From Siphonodentalium dalli (Eukaryota; Mollusca; Scaphopoda; Gadilida; Siphonodentaliidae): a stretch of DNA of 64,000 nucleotides. The stretch covers positions 177,361,956-177,425,955 of the forward strand of contig CP136063.1 of NCBI GenBank assembly GCA_032622095.1, in the 5' to 3' direction. The position numbers were made by a program, and so were the translations under genes. This document shows, piece by piece, positions 43,574-55,886 of the stretch (the first letter of the stretch is position 1; each line of letters begins with the position of its first letter). The notes beneath the pieces were generated by a model. It had not been told where the DNA came from, searched no databases, and saw nothing but the letters and a program-made list of their open reading frames with translations.

Positions 43574-44200
43574 ACCCAAATCCAAGATGGCGGCCAAAAT
43601 GGCCACCAGAAATAAAAAATCGCCGAAAATCGCTGATTTTAACACCAGTGAGCATTATTGTCATGACAACTCCACACCTGCTTACTATTGTAAGTTGGGA
43701 ACACTTAGGCGAAGAACTTTCCGTGTACCATATCCAAATAAAAGTCCCCCAAATCCAAAATGGCGCCCACAATGGCGGACAGATTTTGAAAAATCACCGA
43801 AATTCCCTCATATTCACATCATTGGGCATTATTGTCGAGACAAATCCACCCATGCTTACAATTGAGTTGTAAATACTGAGGTGAAGTAATTACATTACAT
43901 CTCATGCAAGAAATTGTTTTCCAAATCGAAGATGGCGGCCAAAATGGCGACCGAAATTTGAAAACAAGTCTACATTACTTTACTTTCTTACGATGGGCGT
44001 TATTGTTTCGCGATTTCTATCCACCATTACATGTTGATATGGAATAGTGACATGAAGTATTCATTAGGGTTTGGCAATTGATACTCACAGCCAATATCGC
44101 TGCTAAATTGGCGGCTAGAAATTGAAAAGAAATCGATATTTTCACATATTAATTTCAACTTTTTGTCATAATATCGGTATGTATGGACGAAACTGTACAT
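43574..44200. repeat. Tandem units with AAGATGGCGGC motifs, left arm
   Basis: Units starting ccaaatccaagatggcgg at 43574, ccaaatccaaaatggcgc near 43750 and ccaaatcgaagatggcgg near 43920, then a weaker unit near 44085. Spacing is about 165-176 bp. Each has a run like aaatcgccgaaaatcgctga and a gcattattgtc block in the first two. The mirror array is at 46640-47170 in the right arm. AAnATGGCGGC is the YY1-type binding consensus. Confidence 0.75.
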
Positions 44201-45342
44201 AAACCATCTACTATTTAACTTAAAGGTATCAAAACGCATAACATAGCTCGTATCCTTCTGGAAATATGAAACACCACAATTAATATCGCGATGTGGCATT
44301 TCGAAATCCAGTCTCCACTTAGCGCCGATAATGGCCGTAAGCGTAGGTGCGCCGAATAGTTATATCAGAACAATTACATGATAACAGATTCTGATATGCC
44401 ACGCCACGTCCATAATTATCTGGACCAGCTTCCATTTCTTTGTCTGAAAAATCTAGGTCGCGCACACCGACAAAGTATTCACCACTTCCTGGGAGTAGGG
44501 TCCCTCTAATCTTAACGTTTCAAACAATTCATTTTCCGGTGTCTAGCTTACAGAAGGTCATCTCTATGTATGTGTCTCATACCCATGGGATAACGACATG
44601 TACACCTGGCGAACCAGTTAACTAGTCACTTCTCAATAGATGGTTCGTCAACTCACAAACTCAGCGAACGCATTGGTATATGTGGACAACTTCGACAGTG
44701 TTTCGAAGGTTGCTAGCTGTCTCATTCCCTTGGACAGATGTCTATCTGCTAAGGAGAAGACCCGAGTGTACAGACTACCCACACTTCTTGACCATTATCC
44801 GAAGCAAACTGTGTGACGCCCCGCAGTTGTCTCGTCGAATATCTCCCAGCAGAGAAGAACAATGCTCGCGGTGCTAGTTTGTGGACATGCGCCATGATAG
44901 TGGGAATGAAATGGGCCACTGTATACAACACCCCTACACCTGGTGCATGTTTAAGATATCGAATGTCGTGCGTGTCGGTTTTATTTGGTGTGGTAAGATT
45001 GTATTTCCACATCCGTTTCGAAGCCTTTCTGATTCAACTACGTACACTTTTGTCTGGATAATAATATGCTAGCCTCCCTCAAAACAGTCGGATGGACTAA
45101 AGGATAATGTCTTTATAGCATGAATGTATGCTTGTTTTGTTATCCTCTCTCGGGGTTAGTGTCAGTATGTGGGCGGTATTATTCAAGAAAATGTCAGGAA
45201 CTGTGGTGCATTTATTTCACTATGTATTTAAAGAACAATTTACAGTCTAGATGGCAATGGCTGTGGCCGTTGGGGAACGCGACCTTTATGATCATATAGC
45301 TTTATATATATATAACTTTAGAATATAGTAGTTAATGTCTCA

Positions 45343-45501
45343 TGCAGGAAAATGGTCGCATTGGTGATGTTACCAAGAAATCACTTGGTGTACCAACGTT
45401 TGTTGAACTGAATGCAAGAGCTCATCAACGTAACATTCCTCTGGATGTTCTTCGCGTTGAACATTTCACCCTTTTGTTGATGGCATTTGTACTTTCTTGA
45501 A
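45343..45501 (+). other. 52-codon open frame at the palindrome centre
   Basis: Starts MQENGRIGDVTKKSLGVPTF, continues VELNARAHQRNIPLDVLRVE and ends in TGA. It lies where the arms no longer pair, so it is unique to the centre. Its composition looks protein-like, but no family is recognised and there are no splice sites that would extend it with certainty. Confidence 0.35.
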
Positions 45502-47879
45502 CCATACCACCCAGCGTGAGTATGACATATCAACCAACTATCAAAGGTATCGCCTTTAAGACTACACCCCAGTCTTGGTGGGGCTTATACAGCAGTAGCC
45601 AATGGCATACTCCTGGTCCAGTTGTTTAGGAACGGCTTCCAAACGGATGGGGACATACAATCTTATCATACAAGGAAAGCAAAGCCACACATGAGATCAT
45701 GTCTGAATCTAAAACATAACAAAATAAGGGGCGGTGCAGTCATGGTCCAATTTCATTTCCACTATCATGACACATACCCACAAACTAGCACCGTGTGTAT
45801 TGTTATCATCTGCTTGGATCTGTTCGGTGAGACGATTGCTGGACGCCAACAAGCTTGTTCTTATGATCATGTTCAAGGAGTTTGGATATATTATGCATTA
45901 TGGTCTTCTACGCCTTAGCAGAAATACATCCGTCAAATATCGGGCTTTCAACATTCGAAGCCATATACAGAAGTTGTCCGGGTACGTCAGTGCATTAGAT
46001 GAGTATGTGAATTGATGAACCATATATTGAGAAGTGGCTTTTTTGGAAGATCACCAGCTGTACACGTTGTTAACCCCATTAGGTCACCGAATACCTGTAT
46101 AGTGTATCGCAAAAGATGACGCATATACCCCATATGTAGCATCTGAATTATACCATAAGCTATACCACGAATGAAGCTCGCTAAGAATTCCAAGCTTTCG
46201 AAACCAACACGTGAGCTGGACACCGGCATATGTATTGTTTGAAACATTCCGATTAGTGGCACACTCCTACAAAGAAGAGTACTGAACTGTTGTTGTGAGT
46301 GAGATAGATTAATCTGACGAAGAGACGGAAACGAGTCTAGATAATGCTGAATGTGGCAAATTCAGAATAAGCTCAGGTACTGTTGTTTTGATTCTTGGAA
46401 GTCATAATATGACTATTCGGCGCACCTATATACGGTTACGGCCAGTATGAGCCCTTAGTGGAGAATGGATTTTGAAATGCCACATTGCGATTGTGGGTTT
46501 TCATCCTTCCAAAAGGCTACGACTTACATTGGAACTAATATGTGGCTTATATTATGTACCGTTTCGTTTATACAAATCAATATTATGACAAAAAGTTGAA
46601 ATTAGTATGTGATAATATCGGCTTATTTTCAATTTCTGCCCGCCAGTTGGCCGCCATATTGACGGTGAGTATCACTTGCCAAACCCTAATGAATAATTCA
46701 TACATATCAACATGTAATGGTGGGTAGAAATCGCGAAACAATAACGCCCATCCTAAGAAAGTAAAGTAATGTAGACTTATTTTCAAATTTCGGTCGCCAT
46801 TTTGGCCGCCATCTTCGATTTGGAAAACCATTTCTTGCATGAGATGTAAGGTAATTACTTCACCTCAGTATTTCCAACTCAACTGTACGCATGGATGGAG
46901 TTGTCTCGACAATAATGTCCAATGATGTGAATATGAGGGAATTTCGGTGATTTTTCAAAATCTGTCCGCCATTGTGGGCGCCATTTTGGATTTGGGGGAC
47001 TTTTATTTGGATATGGTACAAGGAAAGTTCTTCGCCTAAGTGTTCCCAACTTACAATAGTAAGCAAGTGTGGAGTTGTCATGACAATAATGCTCACTGAT
47101 GTTAAAATCAGCGATTTTCGGCGATTTTTTATTTCTGGTGGCCATTTTGGCCGCCATCTTGGATTTGGGTAAATATTCCTCAACTCAGGTATAAGAGGAA
47201 TCCTAGCTCGAGTATCTCCTGCAAATATATATGCATGGGTGTTGTTATAATAGCAATAACATTCATTGATTCGAAACATAACATCGCGTTATTAACGGAG
47301 ATTCGGCTTTGACCTATGATACCGGCATTTGGGAAAACGTGATATCGGACAAAAATATCCCGCAATGAATGCATATTATGGTCCTCATGTATTCGCCAAT
47401 GACTCCTCTATATGATAAATGTATAACATGACGCACAAATTCTAACATTTTCCCACAGAGACAAACGAAAGGTGGTAACATGTCAGAAAAATAGCATATT
47501 TTCACATTTCGGAGGCCATCTTGGCCGCCATATTGGATTCTGGGGTCGGATTTTTGGCTAATTTGTAAGGATTATATATTAGCATAACGAATCGAGCGGA
47601 AAACAAGACCGCATGTGCTATCATCTTTACTATAATGGCGATCAAAGAGACCTGGTGCATTTAAAAAAAATGGCCGCCATGATGGACGCCATCTTGTCTG
47701 GAGTCTCTGCGGCCACTTTTTTTTCTTGTTAACAAGTGAAAAAAATTAGAGGAGACCTTAAGGAAGAAAATTAGTGGGGTGAAGTTAAGTCCTGGGGGGG
47801 GGGGGGGTGAAGAGGTCGACCAATATCTCCTGGACTAATTGATGTCGAACACAGTTTTTCGTGTTTCGTGGGACCTTCG

Positions 47880-48365
47880 CATGGGTGGGTTAAAAGCGAT
47901 CTGAAAACGGATTATGTATGCCTAGTAGGTGTGTTTTCAGGATTCACTTGTTTCCATTCTTGAATTTTGGCGGGTCGGCCTAAATCGGGGTCAACGTAAT
48001 TTAGAGAGCGTTTCGTATTTACAGAAGACGATAGATGGTGCCATCTGGCGTATGGTGATCGGTGCGATTTGAAAATTCTCCAAACTACTAGATATGACTG
48101 TTACATGTATTTTTGAAAAATTTGATGTGATCGGTTAATTAGTTTTGGCTACAGTTATGATAAAAAATTAACACTGAGGCCTATGGGGATTCTAGTACTT
48201 TGGATAAATGGCGCCATTTTGCGTATTATGATATGCGCGTACTGATATTTCTAAAAAATACTAAGTATGAAACACAGACGTAGTTTTTAAAAGAATGGAT
48301 GTGATCAGATGATTCTTGCTGGGTACAGTTGCGATCAAAATTTAACACTTAACCCTATGGAGAAT
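47880..48365 (+). repeat. Dispersed repeat, partner of 1-330
   Basis: Directly outside the right end of the palindrome. Contains two diverged units of about 180 bp (second starting near 48180), each with tggcgccat/gtgccat, gtgatcgg/gtgatcag and a tacagttgcgatc-type end. Confidence 0.7.
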
Positions 48366-48475
48366 TTCGTGTTATGCTCAAACGTTAATTGTAATATCAC
48401 TTATTGTCAATCGTGCGCAACTATATATGTAGACTAACACTCGTGTTTTACCCACTGTAACTATCCGTGATTTAA

Positions 48476-48954
48476 AGGTACTCAATCCTATAAAACTCCT
48501 CTCAATTACTATTTCAATGGCTTCGGGGGTCAAAAATATTTGATTCGAGTCGAGGAAGTCACCCATCAAAGCTCAGATTTGTTAGATATCGATTTTAGAA
48601 ATCTATTATTTTTCGTTATCGGGAATTCTTTCTGGCCCAGAAGACTGTCAAAATTTCGTTATTATTACCACTTGATTATAGAGTTATCCATCCTTGTCTG
48701 TTTGAATAGAGTTTTGGCGTAAAATCTCGAGCAGGTTACCAAATTGACGGCAGTTATTAGTACTCATCTAGAGCAATTAACAAATTTCAAAAATCAATAT
48801 CTAATAACTCTGAGCTTTGTTTGATGGGTTCCTCGACTCGAATCAAATATTTTTTACCCCCAAAGCCAAAGAAATAGTAATATAGGACCCTCTGATCGGA
48901 TTGTTGTTGTTGGAATCTGTTGAGATGGGGACCCTCTTTACGGATTGAGTACCT
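48476..48954. mobile_element. AGGTACTC-family MITE, copy G (full length)
   Basis: 479 bp between TTAA sites (48472-48475 and 48955-48958), with ends aggtactcaatcctataaaa and cggattgagtacct. Both arms carry the gaatcaaatattttttaccc block and complement. Confidence 0.88.
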
Positions 48955-48959
48955 TTAAT

Positions 48960-50770
48960 AGATGCAATACATGATATAGTCATGCATCAAGATACAGTAA
49001 TTGGCAAAAGTAAGTATCGAATGGTTTTGTAATTTTGATAATATGCAGTCTGTTGAATCAAATGGAAATATTCACAACAAGACTGTTCACGATGTGATTA
49101 CATATTATATTATTGTTTTATTTGATACTTGTCTGTCTTGTTGTCCACTGACTAGTTTTTAAAATCACATCGTTGATCATAACGGGATGTAGTGTCACAA
49201 ATACACAGGTATATAGATGGTAGTTGCTCGTTGTCATTAACTCAATCGTTGTCATCGGAGTCTATCCCACATGCACTGAGAGAATCTGTGTTTTCGCATG
49301 ATTTGTGCTACTGATAAATGGACATTTCGGTGCAGCTGAGATCTTTACTGTAGCGGTATAGGCTTTGCTTTCGCCCTTCCCACATCAGTTATATTTGGCC
49401 AACTTCAGTACAGCGACTGAAACCCAACATTCACCATCAACATTCCGACCACAGTTAATTTCCACGCTTCGTGTATAGCTGTGGAAATTAAGTAAATTCG
49501 AATTTCCACTAACGTAGAGTTTAATGTGTAAAATAGATATCAACCATAGTTGCATTTTCCTGCAAATTCCCAGTAGGGGCTTAGTAACCGTTACTAAGGA
49601 GCTATCGGGACCGGTGGCAAAGTCTCCCGATCTTATAATGATCAGTGGCCTATGCAAAGCATGGCTGCATAGTTTTAGACATACATGTGCCCAACTTTGA
49701 ACAAAACCATCACCATGTGATTAGACACTGACTAAATTAAGGTAATACCAATGAATGATTAGTACACCATTGTGGCATTTGATTAGCAACCGTTGCTAAC
49801 CTCAAATAAGACATATGGTTCACTTTGACGGCCAGGTATATCTCAAATTTCACATTTGGGTATTAACTGCATCGGAAATGCAAACGTTGAATTACGACCC
49901 TGTCAGCTACAATTACAATTTCCAGTGAATTCCCGGTAATTTCCTAGACTAAGTTTCTCGATCTTATAATGATCAATGGCCCATGTGGCACTAACATGTA
50001 CAGTTTCATATCTGTGTCACCATTTGAACATAACCAATACCATCCGACTATAGACACTATCCAATTTATGGGAAAATACCACGGCCCAGAATGTTGATCG
50101 GATCAAAGCCAATTATATTATTGGGGGAGAACGATCCATTAAGCCTAAGTCGATGGTTTGTTCACAACAGATGGAGTCATGATAGATTATGAAGGATGAT
50201 AGAAGGGTCCCCTCAACTATGCCCTTCGACGCAGTATTGTCCCCGCACTGTGTCACTTGCATCTTATTGTGTTGTACTATATATAAGACTAAGCATATAA
50301 TGCACACATATATCTTCTTATAAATAAATTATCTCTTAGAAAGTGTCCAGAGATGTCTTGCCTATTTATACTGACAATTTATTTTTATTCTTGTGGCAAA
50401 GGATTTGAGGGAGCGATTTGTTATGTTGACTAAGGTGTTAATTTAGTATGTGAAACATGTATGCCGGGGGATGTATCGAGTAGACGGAGAAAGTGTTTTC
50501 TTTATCATCAGATGAACATAATTTAAACTCCCACTTTTCATCAACCCGACCAGGAATTATAGAACAACCATCTATATATGCCCAGCAATATTTAGCAATA
50601 CATATGGACATGATAACATTGTTTAACATTTTTTAACAATACCACCCTATCCACATGTATGGCTAAACATATCATTGGCATAGATGAGTTGTTGTAGTTG
50701 TTACATTGATGCTGGTCGGGTTTCTCCAAATTTAATACTAAAACAGAATGATCCATAAGCTACGGTGGCT
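48960..50770. other. No supported gene; short direct repeat
   Basis: A stretch near 49555-49655 (tgcattttcctgcaaattcc, gatcttataatgatcagtgg) is repeated in diverged form near 49910-49985. Open frames in it are not supported. Otherwise unremarkable. Confidence 0.45.
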
Positions 50771-50772
50771 GG

Positions 50773-51962
50773 TTTAGGACATGGGAAATTGTTTTTTATT
50801 TAATTTCGTGGCCACGAAATACTAATTCGTGTCCACGAAATTACTAATTCGTGGCAACGAACTACTAATTCGTGGCGAATTATAACTGATTGACCTTTGC
50901 ATATATCCAGATACCTTTACGGTTGGATAGGATAGGATATGATATTTTATTTCAATATACACATATTAATACACAATACATTTGACAAATATTGTATTGT
51001 ATATTCTAGGGGGTGGCATAGTCAGACTAGACTGTCTTACGGTATGGTTACACTTGATGATGTTTTAGAAACTATGCGTACGACCGCAGAGAAGCTACTA
51101 TAAACCCCTTATGGCGTGGGACCCCGGGCTCTATGGGGATATTAACGTCCGATATAAACTAGCACAGAGAGAACGGGGAAATACGGGTCAGGTGGCTCCA
51201 AGAAAAACTGAATATTCATTAGTTTTTTACCACAAGGGATCGAATGGGAATGACATTTCACTCGGCATATATATTGACCGATTTAAGTCAAATAAGGGGT
51301 TTTGTAGGGTGGGCCCAAAACAAACTTATAAATATTCACCCCTTTCAACCATACCCGATCCAAAATGGTCGCAGCTGAGAAGGGGCCAAATATGGTACAC
51401 TTATTTCTCGGCCACTTGACCGATATAGATCAAATAATGGGTGTTGTACGGTAGCTCACAAAGCAACCTAAATTTTCACACCTTCAGCCCAATCGAGCGA
51501 AAATGATAAATGATCAGAGGGGTCCATATATGGTACCATGCAATAGCCCCCCCCCCCATTTTAGGTGTGTTGTAGGGTGACCCGTGATGAGACAAACTAA
51601 ATATTCACCCGCTTTCACCATCCACGATCCAAAATGGCCGCCCCAGATGGTTCAAATATGGCACCTATATATAGAATTTCTCGGCCCCTTAACCGTTTGA
51701 TGTGGTAGAATTGGTGCTGTAGGGTGGCCCCGGGTTGGTGAAAGGGGTGATACTTAATTTGTTTTACGGGCCACCATACAACACCCTTTATCTCAAATCG
51801 CCGTGGCTCATGCCAAGATGGTGGACAACTACAACCAGATCATCTCTATCCGCTTCCATTACAACAATGGGACTGACGATCGTATATCACAATTAGTTAT
51901 TTCGTGGCCACGAATTAGTTATTTCGTGGTCACGAATAAAAAAAATATTCCCATGTCCTAAA
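50773..51962. mobile_element. TIR element with TTCGTGGCCACGAA palindrome arrays
   Basis: Ends tttaggacatgggaaattg and attcccatgtcctaaaa. Just inside the left end are four ctaattcgtgg/ccacgaa palindromes (50800-50880), and inside the right end two (51895-51945). The middle (51110-51780) has degenerate units of about 150 bp with 'gggtgttgtagggtg' and 'aaatattcaccc'. A target duplication was not resolved. Confidence 0.7.
50924..51045 (-). mobile_element. 3' tail of a non-LTR retrotransposon
   Basis: Read on the minus strand: gacagtctagtctgactatg, ccaccccctag, an AT-rich run with gaaataaaatatcat, and a terminal (ATCCT)n microsatellite. The first part matches the 3' UTR of the element ending near 53400. 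Short microsatellite tails are typical of CR1/jockey-like LINEs. A 5'-truncated copy. Confidence 0.6.
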
Positions 51963-52530
51963 AGTTTTGACTGACACTTACATAAATATGACTCGCAGAA
52001 TTTATAGCAAACAACTCCGTATTATGCGGTACTTCGTCCTGGCAATAAACATTAATTTTTTCAATTGATGAAAAAACAATCAATCAATTTTACAACGAAA
52101 TCCTGAAACTGTAGTCATGATACACATTACATTTGTAGAATAGTGGACATTATCACTGAAGCACGTGATTGTGATATATACGGTTGATGTGAACCACATT
52201 TTTATCAACTACTGTATCTGGTGGCCTGACTATATTGCAAGTTAATTTGGTAAAATCACATGTAGTTACGATATATTACATGTAAGAGCCATGCATATGT
52301 GATATATGATAGCCATTAAGTTCACCAATGTGAACATTTTAGTAAATTGTCAAACTCTATATAGGGTCCAACGTTAGTTTTGTTCGCAACTGTAGTACAC
52401 TACCCGCGGAGACTTATCTGACGACATCATTCTCAAAAATAATTTCAACTCGCACAATTCATGAAAAGGCTAATTGTGTTAGTTAATATCTGTATAATCA
52501 GGAAACGCTCTTTAAATTTTTTAAACCGTC
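51963..52530. other. No feature seen
   Basis: AT-rich, with no gene or repeat structure that can be supported. Confidence 0.4.
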
Positions 52531-52534
52531 CAAA

Positions 52535-53395
52535 CAATTTGTTTCCACTAAAATGTCAGACTGGAAACAAGTAGACTCTGAAAGTAGACCGCTATATTTG
52601 ATACTTTTGTTAATTTCAACTCGCACATCCAACAGAAGGTTAGTTATGAGGATTAATTTTTTGTATAATAAGCAAACGCTCTTTAAATTCTTAAAACAGT
52701 CCAAAAACACTTTTTTCCAATAAATTTTCAACTAGACACAGGTAAACTCTGACAGTAGACACGCTATTGATAAATAAACCGTTCGCATGTCGTTTTAGAC
52801 AATCCGAAATTGCGCGACCGTTGTTTTCGACCAAAGGAATCTGACTTGTGAAATCAGTGAGGGTGGGGGTAGGGTTAGCTTTTCTGTGATATCTTTACCA
52901 AAAATCGATGTATCGAAGTTTTGTTTGTGGAATATGATCAAGATATCCTTGTAGATTGTTCATGTTCGTCTATATGGGATCTAGCTGATTTTAAGAATAT
53001 ACAATGCCTTAATATTTGGGAAAGAAAATTGAAAATGCAGTCATAAATACAATTCATCTGATGATTTTATGATAAAATTCCACATTAAGATATGTAATTA
53101 AGTAATTTGTGGCAAGATCTCTCCATGTTTTTCGATTTCTAAGAACAAAGAAAGCCACTTACCGAACTTGCTATGCGTAATAGCATGTTTTTATTACCAG
53201 GTGGATGGGGAAAAAAATAGAGGGGTACACAAACAAAAGCCTCACACAAACCTGTTTCCACTAAAATATCAAGCTGGAAACAGGTAGATTCTGAAAATAG
53301 ACACACTGGTGGTATAGAAACTGTTCTCATATCGCTTTTAACATTCCGAAAACGCGCGACCATTTTTTTCGACATAAGGAATCCGACTATGTGGG
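52535..53395. repeat. Three diverged copies of a 'tttccactaaaat' unit
   Basis: Similar segments at about 52540-52600, 52710-52850 and 53250-53395 share tttccactaaaatgtca, ggaaacaagtagactctgaa, cgcgcgaccattttttt and ggaatccgactatg. The last abuts the 3' end of the non-LTR element. Confidence 0.6.
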
Positions 53396-53576
53396 GGATG
53401 GCATAATCTGGCAAGACTGTCTTCCTGCCATCCCCAGTATGGTAAATATAGAAAGTAATAACTTATAGTAAGATGGCATTGGGTGAGCCGTGCACATATT
53501 GTGTATATGTAATTTATGAGTTTAGGGCTTAGTTTAAGAGTGTGTGAAAATTTATACTACCCGAGGCGAGGGATGT

Positions 53577-55886
53577 TCAATACCATGTATATGGTTCAAA
53601 TTCAGATGATCGGGTTGTATGTTTGGCGGATGAGGTTACAGGGACTACTGATTCGTATAGATTTACGTTGAACGTGTTATATGTATACTTAACGGGGTAC
53701 GTTCTGGGGGCAGTCTGATGTATATTGTATTTTGATTTTGTATTTTGTATTTTCTCTTGTATGTCATAAATTTTCTTGACGAAGGCAATACAACTATTGA
53801 ATTGAATTGGACATCCTCGATTCTTGCATTTGATATCGTTAGAATATGCGCTTATTGTTTTCTCTGTGATGTGTTTTTTGAATACGTGCCTACTTTGATT
53901 TTTAGTCATAGTGTTATCTAAGTTGTTCCATGAGGTTGGGAATGCATGAAATGGTAGCTGTTCAGAAAAGGAGGTTCTCGGGGTTTTGAGGAATAATGGG
54001 CGCTGTTGTCTAGTATCCGGTCCGGCAATACGTTTAGTAAACATTTGGGAAAAGGATTCAGGCAGGCGGTTGTAATACCAGTCATGCGTGAATAGGGTAG
54101 TATGGACTTTGTGAAGGTCGTATACTTTCAAGATATTCTCTTTTTTAAACAAAGGTTCGGTATGGCTCCTGTATTTTTTATTACACACAATTCGTATTGC
54201 TCTTTTTTGTAGTAAAAAAACTCGTTTTACCTCGGGAACATGGCCCCATATCTGGATTCCATATACCAAGTGACTTTGGATTAGGGCATAATATAACGTT
54301 TTAAGGGCGCTGCCTGGGGAAAAGTTTTTGACTTTGTTTATATGATATATGGCGTGCGCTAATTTGGAGCAGACTGATGATATGTGTTTCTTAAATTATA
54401 GATTTTCATCTATGTGAATGCCTAAATATTTCGTTGAGGTTTCGTGCTCACGATTTCCAATACGTTTCAATTCTGTGTTATTTAAGAGAATTTTCATAGT
54501 GCTCCATTTGGTGTCGTTATTTTCCGGGTGCGTGAGCTTATAATTGCTCTTTTCTGAGTTTATAGAAAGCTTATTGCAGCAACACCAGGTGTATATATTA
54601 CGTAGTTCATTGTTCACATAGCTTTCAATTTGAGTACCGTTATCCCCGCTAGTCATTAAGGTGGTATCATCTGCGTAAGACAATATATTCATGCTTGTCG
54701 CGTTTGGCATATCGTTAGCTTAGATTAAAAAAAATTATGGGGCCGAGTATGGAGCCTTGAGGGACTCCGCACGTTATGTCCATTAGTTTGGATTTATTTC
54801 CCTGTAGTTCAACATATTGTCGTCTGTTGTCTAGATAGCTTTGGAACCAAGATAGGGCAGTACCCCTTATCCCGTAATGATATAATTTTTAAATTAATAT
54901 ATCATGATTTATAGTGTCAAATGCTTTAGAGAGGTCTAGGAATAGTGCTATTGTTGAATCCCTGGTTGTTTTATCATTGTTATTGGCTATTTGGTCGAGA
55001 AGATGTACGATTGGATGAAAAGTAGAGTGGTTTGGACGGAAGCCATATTGGTGCTTGTACAAAATATCGTGCTCAGTTAAAAAATCTATTAGGCGTTTTT
55101 GCATTATTCGTTCTAATAGCTTGGAAAAAGTAGGTAGGATGCTGATGGTCTGTAGTTGGAAATTTCGTGTGCATTGTTATTTTTTGGTATTGGAACAACC
55201 TTTGCTATTTTCATCTTTTCTGGGACAATTCCTTGTTCAAATGAGAGGTTAAATATATGTTTCAATGCCGGAGCTATGGTTTCAATTGTTTCCTTCATGA
55301 GTTTAGTGGTTATCCCTTTAAAATCCATACTAGATTTACCTTTCATTGATAAGCAGGTTAAAATAATTTCTTGGATTGTGGTTGGGGTAACATCAAAGAT
55401 GTCAAGGTGGTCTATTCTATTGCGGAGATAATCAGACAAATCTGCGTTGTGTTCATTCGCAACAAGTTGACTGGTTTTACGCCCAATGCTCGAGAAGTAC
55501 GCATTAAATTTATCAGCCATAAGGCTGGGACAAGTGATTTCAGTCCCGTTATCGAAAAGGACCTTAGGGTGATTAACAGTGCCCCCTTCCATCTTTAATG
55601 CACCCTTCAATATTGTCCAAGTTTTCTTCAGATCGTTCTTGTTTTCATCAAGAATTCGTGAGTAATATAATTGTTTGCTCTTTCTGAGAAGTTTATTATA
55701 TAATTGACGATAATTTAAATATGTATTTGTAGCTCGATCGGATGCTGATTTAAGTTTCTTGGTGTATAATTCTTGCTTTACGATACTTGATTTAATCAGA
55801 CCTCGTGTCATCCCGGGCTCGCGTTTTATAAATTTCTTGGGTATTTTACGATTCTTGGGTGGAAATGCCAATTCGTAGGCATTCAA
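53577..55886 (-). pseudogene. LINE reverse transcriptase in pieces
   Basis: In order: a linker and RT start (55886-55113, with AKVVPIPK and SNYRP); a fragment with YGFRPNHST and ALFLDLSKAFDTINHDIL (55104-54889); a stretch with CGVPQGSILGP (about 54880-54725); a fragment with LSYADDTTLM (54710-54396), the catalytic Y-A-D-D; and the C-terminal region from 54269 with LVYGIQIWG and a W-N-N-L block near the end. One-base losses separate the first two pieces and the YADD part. Two stops interrupt it. Motifs are otherwise well kept, so the damage is fairly recent. Confidence 0.9.

Larger units (their letters stand above)
43193..47838. mobile_element. 4.65 kb near-complete palindrome (foldback element)
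   Basis: Outer ends ttagtccaggagatattggt and accaatatctcctggactaa. The outer 1.2 kb of each arm (43193-44450 and about 46330-47838) are highly similar, apart from about 296 bp (47285-47580) present only on the right. Pairing goes on, more diverged, almost to the centre near 45515; for example 44680-44885 pairs with 45775-45980. Poly-C at 43225 faces poly-G at 47805. ATT outside both ends could be a 3-bp duplication but is not convincing. No complete transposase. A foldback-type DNA transposon is the likeliest explanation; an inverted duplication is the alternative. Confidence 0.85.

Noticed and set aside
43465-47279. Matching frames of 135 and 139 codons in the two palindrome arms
   Set aside because: Their likeness follows from the DNA identity of the arms. 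The peptide follows the 170-bp tandem units and shadow frames are equally open, so coding is not supported.
49385-49657. 90-codon frame on the minus strand
   Set aside because: Lies in a diverged direct repeat and has no recognisable motif or splice structure.
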